This document shows, piece after piece, positions 1 through 7,337 of a DNA stretch of 52,015 nt. Under the pieces are notes generated by a model. That model worked only from the letters and a program-made list of their open reading frames with translations, did not search any database and was not told where the DNA came from. Position 1 is the stretch's first letter, and each line of letters opens with the position of its first letter. The stretch lies in the NCBI RefSeq assembly GCF_023218075.1, contig NZ_JALPTB010000047.1:1-52015 (forward strand). Direction: 5' to 3'. The DNA is from Rhodococcus sp. HM1 (lineage in GTDB: Bacteria; Actinomycetota; Actinomycetes; Mycobacteriales; Mycobacteriaceae). The position numbers and the translations under genes are program-made.

Positions 1-117
1 GGGGTGACACAGTCGAGGACTCGTCCTGCACCCGAAGCGTCGGTGTGGGACACGGTCGAGCCCGCAACATCGCACGATGGTGTGGTGGGTAGCCGTGAGA
101 AACGTGGATCTTCACCG

Positions 118-137
118 CCTGCCACGTGAGTGGCAGG
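118..137. terminator. Perfect 8-bp inverted repeat beside the truncation point
   Basis: CCTGCCAC and GTGGCAGG are perfect complementary arms around a GTGA loop. They lie 12 bp beyond the stop of the truncated MFS gene. There is no T tract on either side. It may end transcription of the MFS remnant or of a gene entering from the left, or it may mark the rearrangement. The function is not established. Confidence 0.35.
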
Positions 138-148
138 AAGTATCAGAT

Positions 149-742
149 TTACGTAGACGCTGCGATCTCGTGCCGCAGCTGCACTCCCGGCGGCTTGGGG
201 AGGTCGGGTACGAGCTTGGCGACGCCGGCAAGGCCGACGGCGCCGAGAGCGGCGACGACCAGGAAGGTCATGCGCCAGCCTGCGGTGTGGCCCACGAACG
301 TGCCCATCGGCACCCCGACGACGTTCGCCACGGTCAGTCCGGTGAACATCAGCGAGATGGCGGCCGCCTTCCTCTGTGGCGCCACCAGTTCGGCGGCGAC
401 GACGGAGCCGATCCCGAAGAAGGCGCCGTGGGCCAGGGACGCCACCACGCGGCCGATCAGCATGACGAAGAAGACCGGGGCCACGGCGGAGATGATGTTG
501 CCGAGGATGAACAGGCCCATGAGCAGCATCAGCATGTTCTTGCGAGAGATCTTGGTGCCGAGGACGGTCATGATCGGGGCACCGATCACGACGCCGAGGG
601 CGTAGCCGGTGACCAGGTATCCGGCCGTCGGCACGGACACCCCGAGATCCGTTCCCACTTGGGGCAGCAGCCCCATGATCACGAATTCCGTGGTGCCGAT
701 TCCGAAGGCCCCGACAGCAAGGGCCAGCAGTGCGAGCGGCAT
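149..742 (-). pseudogene. MFS drug/sugar exporter (DHA1, YdhP/AraJ-like), truncated after about half its length
   Basis: The 197 residues begin MPLALLALAVGAFGIG and match the N-terminal half of 12-TM DHA1 exporters: TM1 with GTTEFVIMGLLPQ, TM2, a loop with GTKISRK, then TM3 to about TM6. Family members are near 400 residues. Here the reading stops at HEIAAST, just where the central cytoplasmic loop should begin, and nothing between 1 and 148 looks like the second half. The start at 742 has AAAGGA about 8 nt upstream; the ATG at 802 would add a non-hydrophobic leader. The gene is divergent from a MarR regulator. A half transporter is probably non-functional, so the family is secure but the gene is called broken. 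Rearrangement near position 155 is inferred. Confidence 0.75.
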
Positions 743-786
743 GAGAGACGATCCTTTGATCGGATGAAGAAATGCGCGTACGCACT

Positions 787-833
787 TTGCAGGCGTCAAC
801 AATAATTGCAGACGCCGACTATTTGCAAGCGCG
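787..833. promoter_or_regulatory. MarR-type operator region: three TTGCA-led repeats plus an inverted repeat
   Basis: The 168-bp space between the divergent MFS and marR genes holds three direct copies of an 11-mer: TTGCAGGCGTC at 787, TTGCAGACGCC at 806 and TTGCAAGCGCG at 823. The first two also form an inverted repeat, GGCGTC (792-797) with GACGCC (811-816). Spacings of 19 and 17 bp put copies close to two helical turns apart. Such repeats in a marR-exporter intergenic region are typical of autoregulated operators. That the adjacent MarR binds here is inference. Confidence 0.55.
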
Positions 834-910
834 GGTATAGTCGGGAGTGATGATCACGCCGGTCGACTGCCGGCGTCACCTGTTCACACGACGGATCGAG
901 GGAGCCGACG

Positions 911-1387
911 ATGACCGCCACGGACCCGACGATGACCGCGCTGGCACACAGCTGGTCGGCGCTCTCGCTGTTGCACGGGCGAATCGAGAACAGGATCGAA
1001 AGCGCGCTGCAGTCGGCGCACGGGTTGAGCGCACGCGAGTACTCGCTGTTGGACGTGCTGGATCGCCAGCACGACGGTGAGGGTGGGCATCTCCAGATGC
1101 GACAGGTCGCCGACTCCGTCGTCCTCAGTCAGAGTGCCACCACCCGGCTCGTAACCCGATTGGAGGACCGCGGGTTGCTTGCGCGCTACTTGTGTCCCAC
1201 CGACCGGCGCGGCATCTACACCGACGTCACCGAGGCCGGGCGAAGCCTGCTGGAGGAAGCCCGGCCCACCCACAACGCAGCGCTGTGTGAGGCGCTCGAC
1301 GAGGCCGCTGCCCAGCCGGAACTCGCGCCGCTGGTCGACACCATCCGGCAACTGCAGGAGAACGCCCGGTCGGACGCGCCTGCCTGA
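911..1387 (+). CDS. MarR family transcriptional regulator
   Basis: 158 residues, a normal MarR length. The winged-helix centre is visible at about residues 40-110: AREYSLLDVL, then QMRQVADSVVLSQSATTRLV as the recognition region, then LEDRGLLAR and the wing DRRGIYTDVTEAG. Flanking helices would form the dimer interface. The start ATG at 911 follows GAGGGAGCC. It is divergent from the truncated MFS exporter and probably controlled it and itself through the repeats at 787-833. As the exporter is broken, the regulator may now act only on itself or elsewhere. The ligand is unknown. Confidence 0.9.
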   Translation: MTATDPTMTALAHSWSALSLLHGRIENRIESALQSAHGLSAREYSLLDVLDRQHDGEGGHLQMRQVADSVVLSQSATTRLVTRLEDRGLLARYLCPTDRRGIYTDVTEAGRSLLEEARPTHNAALCEALDEAAAQPELAPLVDTIRQLQENARSDAPA

Positions 1388-1443
1388 GGGGTCGGTGGTT
1401 GAGCCGACCGGTGACAGTCGGGTAGCTCTCGTCTCGTCTGGCC

Positions 1444-1462
1444 ACTTGAACGCCGTTCAAGT
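1444..1462. promoter_or_regulatory. BioQ-type biotin operator upstream of bioF
   Basis: ACTTGAAC-GCC-GTTCAAGT is a perfect 8+8 palindrome with a 3-base centre, ending 13 bp before the bioF start. Its core, TGAAC-N3-GTTCA, has the form described for BioQ, the TetR-family repressor of biotin genes in corynebacteria and mycobacteria. Its position would overlap the promoter or transcription start, so repression when biotin is plentiful is expected. The bioQ gene itself is not in this window. Confidence 0.8.
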
Positions 1463-1475
1463 ATGGTGTCCTTCC

Positions 1476-2615
1476 ATGACCGCACCCGTCAGTCTGGCCT
1501 GGCTCGACGACGCCGCCGAGAAGCGCCGCGTCGCGGGACTGCACCGCACACTGCTGCCTCGCACGTCCGGCTCCCGTCTCGTCGATCTGGCGTCCAACGA
1601 CTACCTCGGCCTGGTCCGGCATCCCGAGGTCGTCGCCGGCGCCGCGGCCGCACTGCGCCGTTGGGGTGCGGGCGCGACCGGTTCTCGGCTCGTCACCGGC
1701 ACGACCGCCGAACACGAACTGCTCGAACGTGAACTCGCCGAATTCGTCGGCGCCGAAACAGGTCTCGTGTTCGCCAGCGGATACGCCGCCAACCTCGGCG
1801 CGGTCACCGCGCTCGGCGGCCCGGACACCCTGATCGTCTCCGACGCCGGCTGTCATGCCTCGCTCGTTGACGCATGCCGCCTGTCGCGGTCGCGGATCCA
1901 GGTCGCGCCCCACGGCGACGTCGAGTTCGTCGAGGCAGTCCTTGCTGCGCGCGCACAACCGCGCGCCCTCGTTCTCACCGATTCGGTGTTCAGCGCCGAC
2001 GGTGACCTCGCGCCGCTGCAGGCACTCCACCGGGTGTGCCGGGCGCACGGCGCGTTGCTGCTCGTCGACGAGGCCCACGGTGTGGGCGTCCGCGGTGTAG
2101 GGGGACGCGGACTCGTACACGAAATGGGCCTCGCCGGCGAGCCCGATGTCGTCATCACGGCGACGCTCTCCAAGTCGCTCGCCGCACAGGGCGGAATCGT
2201 CCTCGGCGACAGCAGGATCCGGGAACATCTCATCGACACCGCCCGGACCTTCATCTTCGACACCGGCCTGGCGCCCGCGGCCGTCGGCGCCGCCCGCAGC
2301 GCCCTGCGCATCCTTCGGGAGCAACCGGAGCGTGCCACCGCGGTGCTCGACCGGGCTGCCGACCTCGCCCGCATCTCGGGCGTCGACGCGCCCGAATCGG
2401 CGGTCGTCTCGGTGATCCTCGGGGACCCGATGGTCGCCGTCGGTGCCGCCGCGGCGTGCCGCGAACGCGGCCTGCACGTCGGGTGCTTCCGTCCCCCGTC
2501 CGTTCCCGCAGGCACGTCCCGGCTACGCCTGACCGCCCGCGCGAACCTGGACGCCGACGATCTCGCGATGATCGAGTCGGTGCTCGGTGACGTCCTCGCG
2601 GAGGCACGCGTGTGA
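1476..2615 (+). CDS. bioF: 8-amino-7-oxononanoate synthase
   Basis: This PLP enzyme condenses pimeloyl-ACP/CoA with L-alanine in biotin synthesis. The 379 residues show the alpha-oxoamine synthase hallmarks: SNDYLGL near residue 40, GTGSRL-like [10 protein letters not shown] near 67, the PLP ring-stacking region GCHASL near 125, DEAHGVG with D198, and the Schiff-base lysine in [11 protein letters not shown] (K233). An in-frame ORF extends upstream into marR but is a shadow. The ATG at 1476 fits family length and lies just after the BioQ-like palindrome. It overlaps bioD by GTGA. In mycobacteria bioA usually precedes bioF; here neither bioA nor bioB is adjacent. Confidence 0.95.
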   Translation: MTAPVSLAWLDDAAEKRRVAGLHRTLLPRTSGSRLVDLASNDYLGLVRHPEVVAGAAAALRRWGAGATGSRLVTGTTAEHELLERELAEFVGAETGLVFASGYAANLGAVTALGGPDTLIVSDAGCHASLVDACRLSRSRIQVAPHGDVEFVEAVLAARAQPRALVLTDSVFSADGDLAPLQALHRVCRAHGALLLVDEAHGVGVRGVGGRGLVHEMGLAGEPDVVITATLSKSLAAQGGIVLGDSRIREHLIDTARTFIFDTGLAPAAVGAARSALRILREQPERATAVLDRAADLARISGVDAPESAVVSVILGDPMVAVGAAAACRERGLHVGCFRPPSVPAGTSRLRLTARANLDADDLAMIESVLGDVLAEARV

Positions 2616-3328
2616 GCGTTCTCTGCATCACCGGCACCTCCACCGACGTCGGCAAGACCGTGACGACGGCGGCGGTTGCCACGGTCGCGGCGGCGGCCGG
2701 CCTGCGGGTCGCGGTGTGCAAACCCGCGCAGACCGGCGTCGCCGACGGCGAACCCGGCGACCTCGCCGAGATCACGCGCCTCGCCGGTCCCGGCATCGAC
2801 ACCCTCGAACTGGCCCGCTATCCCGAACCGCTCGCGCCGGACACCGCGGCCCGACGCAGCGGACGGCCGCTGCTGAGCCTGCTCGACGTCGTCGCCGCGG
2901 TACGGGAGCTCGACGCGACCCACGACCTGACACTCGTCGAAGGCGCCGGGGGAGTGCTGGTCCGGATCGGCGCCGACGGCTTCACCATCGCCGATGTCGC
3001 GGCGGCACTGGATGCGCCGGCGCTGGTCGTGGCGGCGGCCGGCCTGGGCACCCTCAACCACAGCGCCCTGACGGTCGCGGCCCTGCGCTCGGCCGGTGTG
3101 CGGTGCGTCGGCACGGTGATCGGATCATGGCCTGCAGCACCGGATCTCGCGCAGCAGTGCAATCTCGAGGATCTGCCCGACGTCGCCGGTGTACCGCTGC
3201 TCGGGCGTATCCCCGAAGGTAGTGGCTCAGTCGCTCCGGAGGAGTTCGGAGCCGGTGCGCAGGAGTGGCTGGCCGCCTGCCGGCTGCTGCCGGAGCCGGT
3301 CGACCCACTTCTTCGGCCGCGCGGGTGA
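2612..3328 (+). CDS. bioD: Dethiobiotin synthetase
   Basis: BioD uses ATP and CO2 to close the ureido ring of dethiobiotin from 7,8-diaminopelargonate. The 238-residue protein starts with the P-loop GTSTDVGKT (residues 8-16), followed by KPAQTG (substrate-binding lysine), the [12 protein letters not shown] segment near residue 110, and [10 protein letters not shown]. All are BioD signatures. The GTG start lies inside the bioF stop (GTGA overlap), implying translational coupling, so BioQ control of bioF should extend to bioD. The next gene is convergent, leaving only 26 bp between the stop codons. Confidence 0.95.
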   Translation: MSVLCITGTSTDVGKTVTTAAVATVAAAAGLRVAVCKPAQTGVADGEPGDLAEITRLAGPGIDTLELARYPEPLAPDTAARRSGRPLLSLLDVVAAVRELDATHDLTLVEGAGGVLVRIGADGFTIADVAAALDAPALVVAAAGLGTLNHSALTVAALRSAGVRCVGTVIGSWPAAPDLAQQCNLEDLPDVAGVPLLGRIPEGSGSVAPEEFGAGAQEWLAACRLLPEPVDPLLRPRG

Positions 3329-3354
3329 CGTCGGCCCATCGATCGGCCTGGTGG

Positions 3355-4770
3355 CTAGTCCTGTCCGCGTGGGGGTAGGGAGACGTTCACGCCCCCGCTG
3401 TCGTGTTCGGGACCCGCAGCCGCGCTGCCCGCCGGTACCCGCTGCCGGAATCGCGCCGCCTCACTCGGGCCGGTCGCGCCGCCCGGGTCGAGCTCACCGC
3501 GGTACGGACCCGGCTTCGGGCGCGGTGCTCCGCCCGGAAACGCGAGCCGCAGGATGGTTCGGTGCACCATGGACCACTGCTTCACCAGCCCTCCGGAGTT
3601 GTACGGCAGTTCGTACCGTTGGCAGATCTCCCGCACCTTGGGTGCGATCTCCGCGTAGCGGCTGCTCGGCATGTCGGGGTACAGGTGGTGCTCGACCTGG
3701 TATCCGAGGTTTCCGCTGATGATGTGGAAGAGCGGGCTGCCCTCGATGTTCGCCGCACCGACTAGCTGGCGCACGTACCAGCCGCCGCGGGTCTCGTTCT
3801 CGACCTCGCGAGGACTGAACGTGTAGGTCTGGTCCGGGAAGTGGCCGCAGAAGATGATGCCGTGTGCCCACACGTTGCGGATGATGTTCGCGGTAGCGTT
3901 CGCCACCAGGGTGGCCAGGAACGTGCGCTCGACGCCCGGGATCGTGCGATCGAGGATGTCGGCGACGCCGGACCCTCGTCCGGTCGGCCGGAGGGACCGC
4001 AGCAGCCGTCCGAGACGAGAGGTTTCCGGTTGGCCGAGCCGGCCGCGGAAGGCGAGCTGGGCCAGGCCGAATGCGCCCGCGCTGATCAACGGCCAGCCGG
4101 CGTAGTCCTTGACGAGCTGTGCCCGGGCCTTGCCCGCGATCCCTTTGAGGTCCTCCCAGACCTCGGGCCAGGATTTCTCGCCGGCCCGCACGGCCTCGAG
4201 GTCCATGTCGTGCAGCGCGACCCCCCATTCGAAGAAGGCCATGAGCAACACGTTGTAGAAGGGCTGGGCCAGGTAGACCGGATGCCATTTCTGATGCGGG
4301 TCGATCCGCATGATCTCGTAGCCCAGGTCCTTGTCCTTGCCACGGATGTTGGTGAAGGTGTGGTGGATGTAGTTGTGCGAGTGCTTCCACGCCTTCGCGG
4401 TCGACGCGGTGTCCCAGTCCCACGACGAGGAGTGGATGTCGGGGTCGTTCATCCAGTCCCATTGGCCGTGCATGACGTTGTGACCGATCTCCATGTTCTC
4501 GAGGATCTTCGCCATCCCCAGACAGGCGGTGCCTGCCCACCACGCGGGTTTCGCGGCCGAACCCAGCAACAGCACCCGCCCCGCCACGGCCAACTGCCGC
4601 TGGGCGGCAATCACCGCTTTGATGTAGCGCCGGTCCCGCTCGCCGAGGTCCGCGTAGACCTCGTCGTGGATGGCGTCGAACTCCCTGGCCAACGCCTCGA
4701 CGGTTTCTTCGCTCAGATGCGCGAGGGGGCTTTCCACGTCGATACTCACCTCGGTGGTCCCTTCGTTCAC
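3355..4770 (-). CDS. desA3: Membrane fatty acid desaturase, DesA3-like acyl-CoA delta-9 desaturase
   Basis: The 471-residue protein carries the histidine boxes of membrane-bound diiron desaturases: HNVMH (97-101), HSHNYIHH (130-137) and, near the C-terminus, QVEHHLYPDMPS. Hydrophobic stretches surround them. It closely resembles mycobacterial DesA3, which makes oleoyl-CoA from stearoyl-CoA with electrons from a partner reductase (Rv3230c), and that partner type lies directly upstream here. The GTG at 4770 overlaps the reductase stop (GTGA). A second GTG at 4749 has a better Shine-Dalgarno (GAAGGG, 9 nt upstream) and would remove only seven residues. About 40 C-terminal residues (proline, glycine and alanine rich) look disordered. 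Confidence 0.9.
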   Translation of the reverse strand: MNEGTTEVSIDVESPLAHLSEETVEALAREFDAIHDEVYADLGERDRRYIKAVIAAQRQLAVAGRVLLLGSAAKPAWWAGTACLGMAKILENMEIGHNVMHGQWDWMNDPDIHSSSWDWDTASTAKAWKHSHNYIHHTFTNIRGKDKDLGYEIMRIDPHQKWHPVYLAQPFYNVLLMAFFEWGVALHDMDLEAVRAGEKSWPEVWEDLKGIAGKARAQLVKDYAGWPLISAGAFGLAQLAFRGRLGQPETSRLGRLLRSLRPTGRGSGVADILDRTIPGVERTFLATLVANATANIIRNVWAHGIIFCGHFPDQTYTFSPREVENETRGGWYVRQLVGAANIEGSPLFHIISGNLGYQVEHHLYPDMPSSRYAEIAPKVREICQRYELPYNSGGLVKQWSMVHRTILRLAFPGGAPRPKPGPYRGELDPGGATGPSEAARFRQRVPAGSAAAGPEHDSGGVNVSLPPRGQD

Positions 4771-5864
4771 AGCTCGATCTCGATGTCGCCTTCCGCGGTG
4801 TTGATGCAGGTCCGCACCACCTGACCGGTGAAATCGGCAACCTCCCCGGTGCGCAGATCCCGCAACCGTCCCGATTTCAATGTCCCGGTGCAGGTATGGC
4901 AGATCCCGATCCGGCACCCGTAAGGCAACTCGGCTCCGGCCTGCTCGCCGGCCACCAGGATCGGGGTACCCCCGTCGCAGTGGGTTTCAATCCCGCTTTC
5001 CAGGAAACGGACGGTTCCGCCCGCACCGGCGGTTGCGGAGCCGCCGATGATGGGCTGGAAGCGTTCGAGGTGCAGCTTCGCGGGGTCGCCGTGGGCGTTC
5101 CAGTGCTCCACCAGCGCGTCGAGCATCTCTCCGGGACCGGAGACGAACGCCTCACGCTCCCGCCAATCCGGGCACAGTGCGTCCAGTTCGGCAGGCTGCA
5201 TGCGGCCCTCCGTCTCGGTCAGCCGCACGTGCAGATGGAAGCCTTCCCGACGACGATCCAACTCGCGCAAGGTGGAGTCGAACATGATCTGCCCGGCGGT
5301 CCGGTCCGAATGCACGGCCACCACGTCGTCGAGGGCATCCAGGTGGTCGAGATGACGCAACATGCTCACGATCGGCGTGATGCCGCTGCCTGCACTGACG
5401 AACAGCATCCGGTCCGGGATCGGGTCGGGCAACGTGAACACGCCCTCGACCTCGCCGAGCCGGACGATGTCGCCGCGGGCGATCCGACGGACGAGGAACG
5501 GCGAGACCGTGCCGGTGGGAACCAGTTTCGGGGTCACGCTGATCAGACCGTCGTCGGCGTGGGGATCGGACGTCAACGAATATGCGCGCCAGTGGTAGAC
5601 GCCGTCGATGACCACGCCGAGGCGAACGTACTGTCCGGCTCGGTGCCCGGGCCATTCGTGGGCGGGCCGGATCACGATCGTGGCCGCGGACTCGCCGGCC
5701 GGTTCGATCCGCTCGACACGTCCACGCAATTCCCGCGTGGTCCACAGCGGGTTGATCAACTCCAGGTAGTCGTCCGGGCGCAACGGGGTGAACAGATGCC
5801 GCACAGCCTTCAGCAGCCGTCTCCGCGCCTTCGGAACCTTCGGACGTGCACCACGCTCCGCCAT
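4767..5864 (-). CDS. Ferredoxin-NADP reductase-type electron donor for the desaturase (FAD + C-terminal 2Fe-2S)
   Basis: 365 residues in the order FAD-binding barrel, NAD(P)-binding domain, plant-type 2Fe-2S domain. RAYSLTS (FAD binding) lies near residue 100, FVSAGSGITP (NAD(P) and FAD contact) near 160, and the cluster ligands in YGCRIGICHTC plus a final VVRTCIN. This matches Rv3230c, the redox partner of DesA3 in M. tuberculosis, and the downstream overlapping desaturase supports that role. The ATG at 5864 follows GGTGG. A TTG one codon earlier is possible. It would pass electrons from NADPH to the membrane desaturase. Confidence 0.9.
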   Translation of the reverse strand: MAERGARPKVPKARRRLLKAVRHLFTPLRPDDYLELINPLWTTRELRGRVERIEPAGESAATIVIRPAHEWPGHRAGQYVRLGVVIDGVYHWRAYSLTSDPHADDGLISVTPKLVPTGTVSPFLVRRIARGDIVRLGEVEGVFTLPDPIPDRMLFVSAGSGITPIVSMLRHLDHLDALDDVVAVHSDRTAGQIMFDSTLRELDRRREGFHLHVRLTETEGRMQPAELDALCPDWREREAFVSGPGEMLDALVEHWNAHGDPAKLHLERFQPIIGGSATAGAGGTVRFLESGIETHCDGGTPILVAGEQAGAELPYGCRIGICHTCTGTLKSGRLRDLRTGEVADFTGQVVRTCINTAEGDIEIEL

Positions 5865-5909
5865 CAATCCACCGTAGAGGACCTCGCGCGCCCCGACCGG
5901 CGCTTCCCC

Positions 5910-6560
5910 TCACGGGTTCGCATCGCGGTCCGCCGGTTTGTGCGCGACCACCCGGAACCCCATACCCATGGCACCGACCCGGTGGACCTCGTCGACGACG
6001 AACCCCGCGTCCTCGAGATAGGGGACCGGATCACGGGTGAGGTGATCGGCGCCGAACCGGACCGTGAGCGGTTCGACCATCCGCATGAGCGCCGCAGCCA
6101 CCCGGTTGGTGGCCGGCCCGTGCTCGGCGAGGACGATGCGGCCACCGGGCACCAGTACCCGGAACGCTTCGCGGCTCGCCTGCAACGGATCCGGGATGGT
6201 GCAGAACGTCAGCGTCGAGACCACCGTGTCGATGCTGTCGTCCGGCAGGTCGAGCGCCTGAACGTCACCGCGGCGCACGGTCGCGTGGTTCAACTGCAGA
6301 TCGGTGATGCGTGTGCGGGCGATGTCGAGCATCTTCTCGGACAGGTCGATGCCGAGGACGCTCGTCACCTGGGGGCCGTACAGCGGCAGGTTCAATCCGG
6401 TGCCTACGGCGAGTTCGAGCACGCGACCCTCGGCGCGCGGGACCGCCCACTGCCGGGGCAGACCCATGACGCGGCGTTCCCACCAGTCGATCTGTGTGTC
6501 GTACCGTCTCGACAGCGTGTCGAAGATCCGGCCCACCGTCTCGTTGTCCGGTTGTCGCAT
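5910..6560 (-). CDS. Class I SAM-dependent methyltransferase (UbiE/MenG-like)
   Basis: 216 residues with SAM-binding motif I VLELAVGTGLNLP near residue 46, the acidic end of strand 2 (LGIDLSEKML), the motif RRGDVQALDLPDDSID near 95, and LVPGGRIVLAEHG (post-I/III) near 137. The fold is secure; the substrate is not, and menaquinone methylation should not be assumed because the N-terminus and length differ from MenG. It is the first gene of a likely three-gene operon with the reductase and desaturase (45 bp gap), so a lipid or small-molecule substrate is plausible. It is divergent from another methyltransferase across a CsoR-like palindrome. Confidence 0.85.
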   Translation of the reverse strand: MRQPDNETVGRIFDTLSRRYDTQIDWWERRVMGLPRQWAVPRAEGRVLELAVGTGLNLPLYGPQVTSVLGIDLSEKMLDIARTRITDLQLNHATVRRGDVQALDLPDDSIDTVVSTLTFCTIPDPLQASREAFRVLVPGGRIVLAEHGPATNRVAAALMRMVEPLTVRFGADHLTRDPVPYLEDAGFVVDEVHRVGAMGMGFRVVAHKPADRDANP

Positions 6561-6630
6561 GGCGCCCCGCCTCAGCCGTGGTGCGAATCCGATCCCGTCG
6601 AATGTACCGAGATCGGAACCGGAATGAGCG

Positions 6631-6650
6631 ATATACCCCTGCGGGTATAT
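6631..6650. promoter_or_regulatory. CsoR/DUF156-type palindrome between two divergent methyltransferase genes
   Basis: ATATACCC-CTGC-GGGTATAT is a perfect 8+8 inverted repeat in the 122-bp divergent intergenic region. TACCCC...GGGTA dyads are characteristic of the CsoR/RcnR/CstR/FrmR (DUF156) repressors, which sense copper, nickel, persulfide or aldehydes. It lies 70 bp from one start and 32 bp from the other and could control both directions. No csoR-like gene is in the window, so the regulator is unknown. Confidence 0.6.
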
Positions 6651-6682
6651 TCGCCAGGGTTGTCGAGAGAAGGGACCCGATC

Positions 6683-7312
6683 GTGCAGGATCGCACCGAC
6701 GAAGAGCTGTGGGACGAACGCTACCGCTCGCGCACCGCCCTCTGGAGCGGCGCCGCCAACCGGCACCTCGTCGCGGAGATCGCCGACCTTGCTCCCGGCA
6801 CCGCGCTCGACGTCGGCAGCGGTGAAGGCGCCGACGCGATCTGGCTCGCCCGGCGCGGCTGGACCGTCACCGCGGTCGACATCTCCTCGGTCGCTCTCGA
6901 GCGCGCGGCCGCACACGCGGCCGCCGAACCCGACGAGATCCGCGACCGGATCACCTGGCGGCACCAGGACATGACCGACTGGGATCCCGGCGACGACCGG
7001 TTCGACCTGGTCACGGCGCAGTACCTGCACCTGCCCGCCGGCCCGCGCGACGAGCTGTACCGGCGGCTCGCCTCCGCCGTCGCGCCCGGCGGAACGCTGC
7101 TCGTCGTCGGGCATCACCCGTCCGATCTGCAGACGACGATGCCACGACCGCCGCGACCCGAACTGTTCTTCACCGGCGACGATATCGCCGCGCTGCTCGA
7201 ACCGGACTCCTGGCAGGTGATCACCGCCGCGGCGGTGCCGCACGAGGCGACCGACCCGGAGGGCCGCGCCGTCACCGTCCACGACACCGTCCTGTGCGCG
7301 CGGCACCGCTAG
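6683..7312 (+). CDS. Class I SAM-dependent methyltransferase (TehB/thiopurine-methyltransferase-like)
   Basis: 209 residues from the GTG at 6683, which has AGAGAAGGGA just upstream; an in-frame ORF back to 6494 has no family similarity. The N-terminus DEELWDERYRSRTALWSG is typical of a widespread actinobacterial group. SAM motif I is ALDVGSGEGADAIWLA, followed by VTAVDISSVALERA, a DRFDLVTAQYLHLP segment, and VAPGGTLLVVGHHPSD. TehB-like and thiol or metalloid methyltransferases share this pattern, and a CsoR-like palindrome in its promoter would fit a stress-inducible role. The substrate is not determined. Confidence 0.85.
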   Translation: MQDRTDEELWDERYRSRTALWSGAANRHLVAEIADLAPGTALDVGSGEGADAIWLARRGWTVTAVDISSVALERAAAHAAAEPDEIRDRITWRHQDMTDWDPGDDRFDLVTAQYLHLPAGPRDELYRRLASAVAPGGTLLVVGHHPSDLQTTMPRPPRPELFFTGDDIAALLEPDSWQVITAAAVPHEATDPEGRAVTVHDTVLCARHR

Positions 7313-7337
7313 ACCCTGGCCGGAACTACGAAGGTGC

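Noticed and set aside
1-129. Open plus-strand frame from the window edge to a stop at 127-129, followed by the inverted repeat
   Set aside because: Only 42 codons, no recognisable family, and codon pattern not convincing. It could be the end of a gene entering from the left, but it cannot be supported.
77-805. 242-codon plus-strand ORF over the MFS gene
   Set aside because: Antisense shadow of the MFS gene; its composition (Asp/Gly/His/Arg rich) is the usual artefact of high-GC DNA.
3329-3354. Terminator between bioD and the desaturase gene
   Set aside because: Only GGCC pairs around ATCGAT can be drawn; too weak to report.
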